Shown: positions 5,677 through 5,714 of the stretch, piece by piece
How the letters are laid out: the number at the start of each line of letters is the position of its first letter
Position numbering within the stretch: the first letter of the stretch is position 1
Source: an uncultured Lachnospiraceae bacterium
Lineage (GTDB): Bacteria; Bacillota_A; Clostridia; Lachnospirales; Lachnospiraceae
Assembly: GCA_902780985.1 (NCBI GenBank)
Contig: CACZHN010000159.1
Coordinates: 1-5,714 of the forward strand
Length of the DNA: 5,714 nt
Reading direction: 5' to 3'
The notes under the pieces: model-generated
What the model was told of the DNA's origin: nothing
The model's input: only the letters and a program-made list of their open reading frames with translations
Databases searched by the model: none
Position numbers and translations under genes: made by a program

Positions 5677-5714
5677 TGGGGGACACTTCTTGAATATTCA
5701 AGGAGTGTCCCCCA
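5677..5714. repeat. Near-perfect palindrome, REP-like, at window edge
   Basis: Two 19-bp arms (left arm TGGGGGACACTTCTTGAAT) meet without a spacer. They match except T5688 opposite G5703, which would still pair as U-G in RNA. The arms end exactly at the last base of the window, so the structure may extend. Ends of the GGGGACAC...GTGTCCCC type are familiar from dispersed REP/RAYT-associated hairpins in many bacteria; this identity is from memory and unverified. A terminator is less likely because no T-run is visible on either side, though sequence beyond the window is unknown. Confidence 0.85.

Larger units (their letters stand above)
5516..5714. other. Intergenic region upstream of ABC operon
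   Basis: No supported gene lies in these 199 bases. Beyond the ATPase ribosome site (about 5523-5530) there is a TAATAT-like -10 candidate on the minus strand (5561-5566), but no acceptable -35 at 16-18 bp, so the exporter's promoter is not resolved. From about 5579 on, the plus strand is G-rich and built of repeats: a nested direct repeat (5580-5630), two GGGGGAC motifs (5645-5651, 5678-5684) and a large palindrome at the edge. This composition is unlike the coding sequence and suggests remnants of a small repetitive element. Confidence 0.7.

Noticed and set aside
5579..5682. G-quadruplex
   Set aside because: Six G-runs are present, but most are separated by more than 20 bases, too far for a stable quadruplex.

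Overview
The window looks like chromosome from a Gram-positive, low-to-moderate-GC Firmicute, most likely a Clostridia member of the Lachnospiraceae kind. Supporting signs are purine-rich AGGAGG/GGAGGG ribosome sites, a histidine kinase and OmpR-type regulator of Firmicutes style, a short lipoprotein with a Gram-positive signal, and tightly packed co-directional genes. The genus assignment is inference. All eight genes read on the minus strand, so transcription runs from high to low coordinates.

Region by region, in the order of transcription. (1) 5516-5714 is non-coding. It holds a near-perfect palindrome with 19-bp arms at the window edge, a nested direct repeat, and a small inverted repeat close to the first gene. 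(2) 4000-5515 encodes a two-gene ABC-2 exporter, ATPase then permease, with one base between stop and start. (3) A good sigma-A type promoter (TTGAAA-17-TAAAAT) lies at 3970-3998, directly after the permease stop. It probably drives a flavin reductase-like protein (3363-3932) and a Nudix hydrolase (2930-3361), again separated by one base. (4) 1-2892 encodes a DUF3137-type membrane protein, a 63-residue acidic lipoprotein, an OmpR/PhoB response regulator and a sensor histidine kinase. The last of these runs off the left edge, probably with only its final few residues missing.

The most interesting part is region 4. A DUF3137-type membrane protein, a tiny surface lipoprotein and a complete two-component system are joined by gaps of 15 and 17 bases and a 1-base overlap. 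The kinase has almost no extracytoplasmic loop. This fits, without proving, a model in which the lipoprotein and/or the DUF3137 protein provides the sensing or accessory function at the membrane. The ABC exporter is a plausible target of the system, but nothing in the sequence links them beyond proximity and orientation. No RNA genes, CRISPR array, transposase gene or convincing intrinsic terminator was seen.
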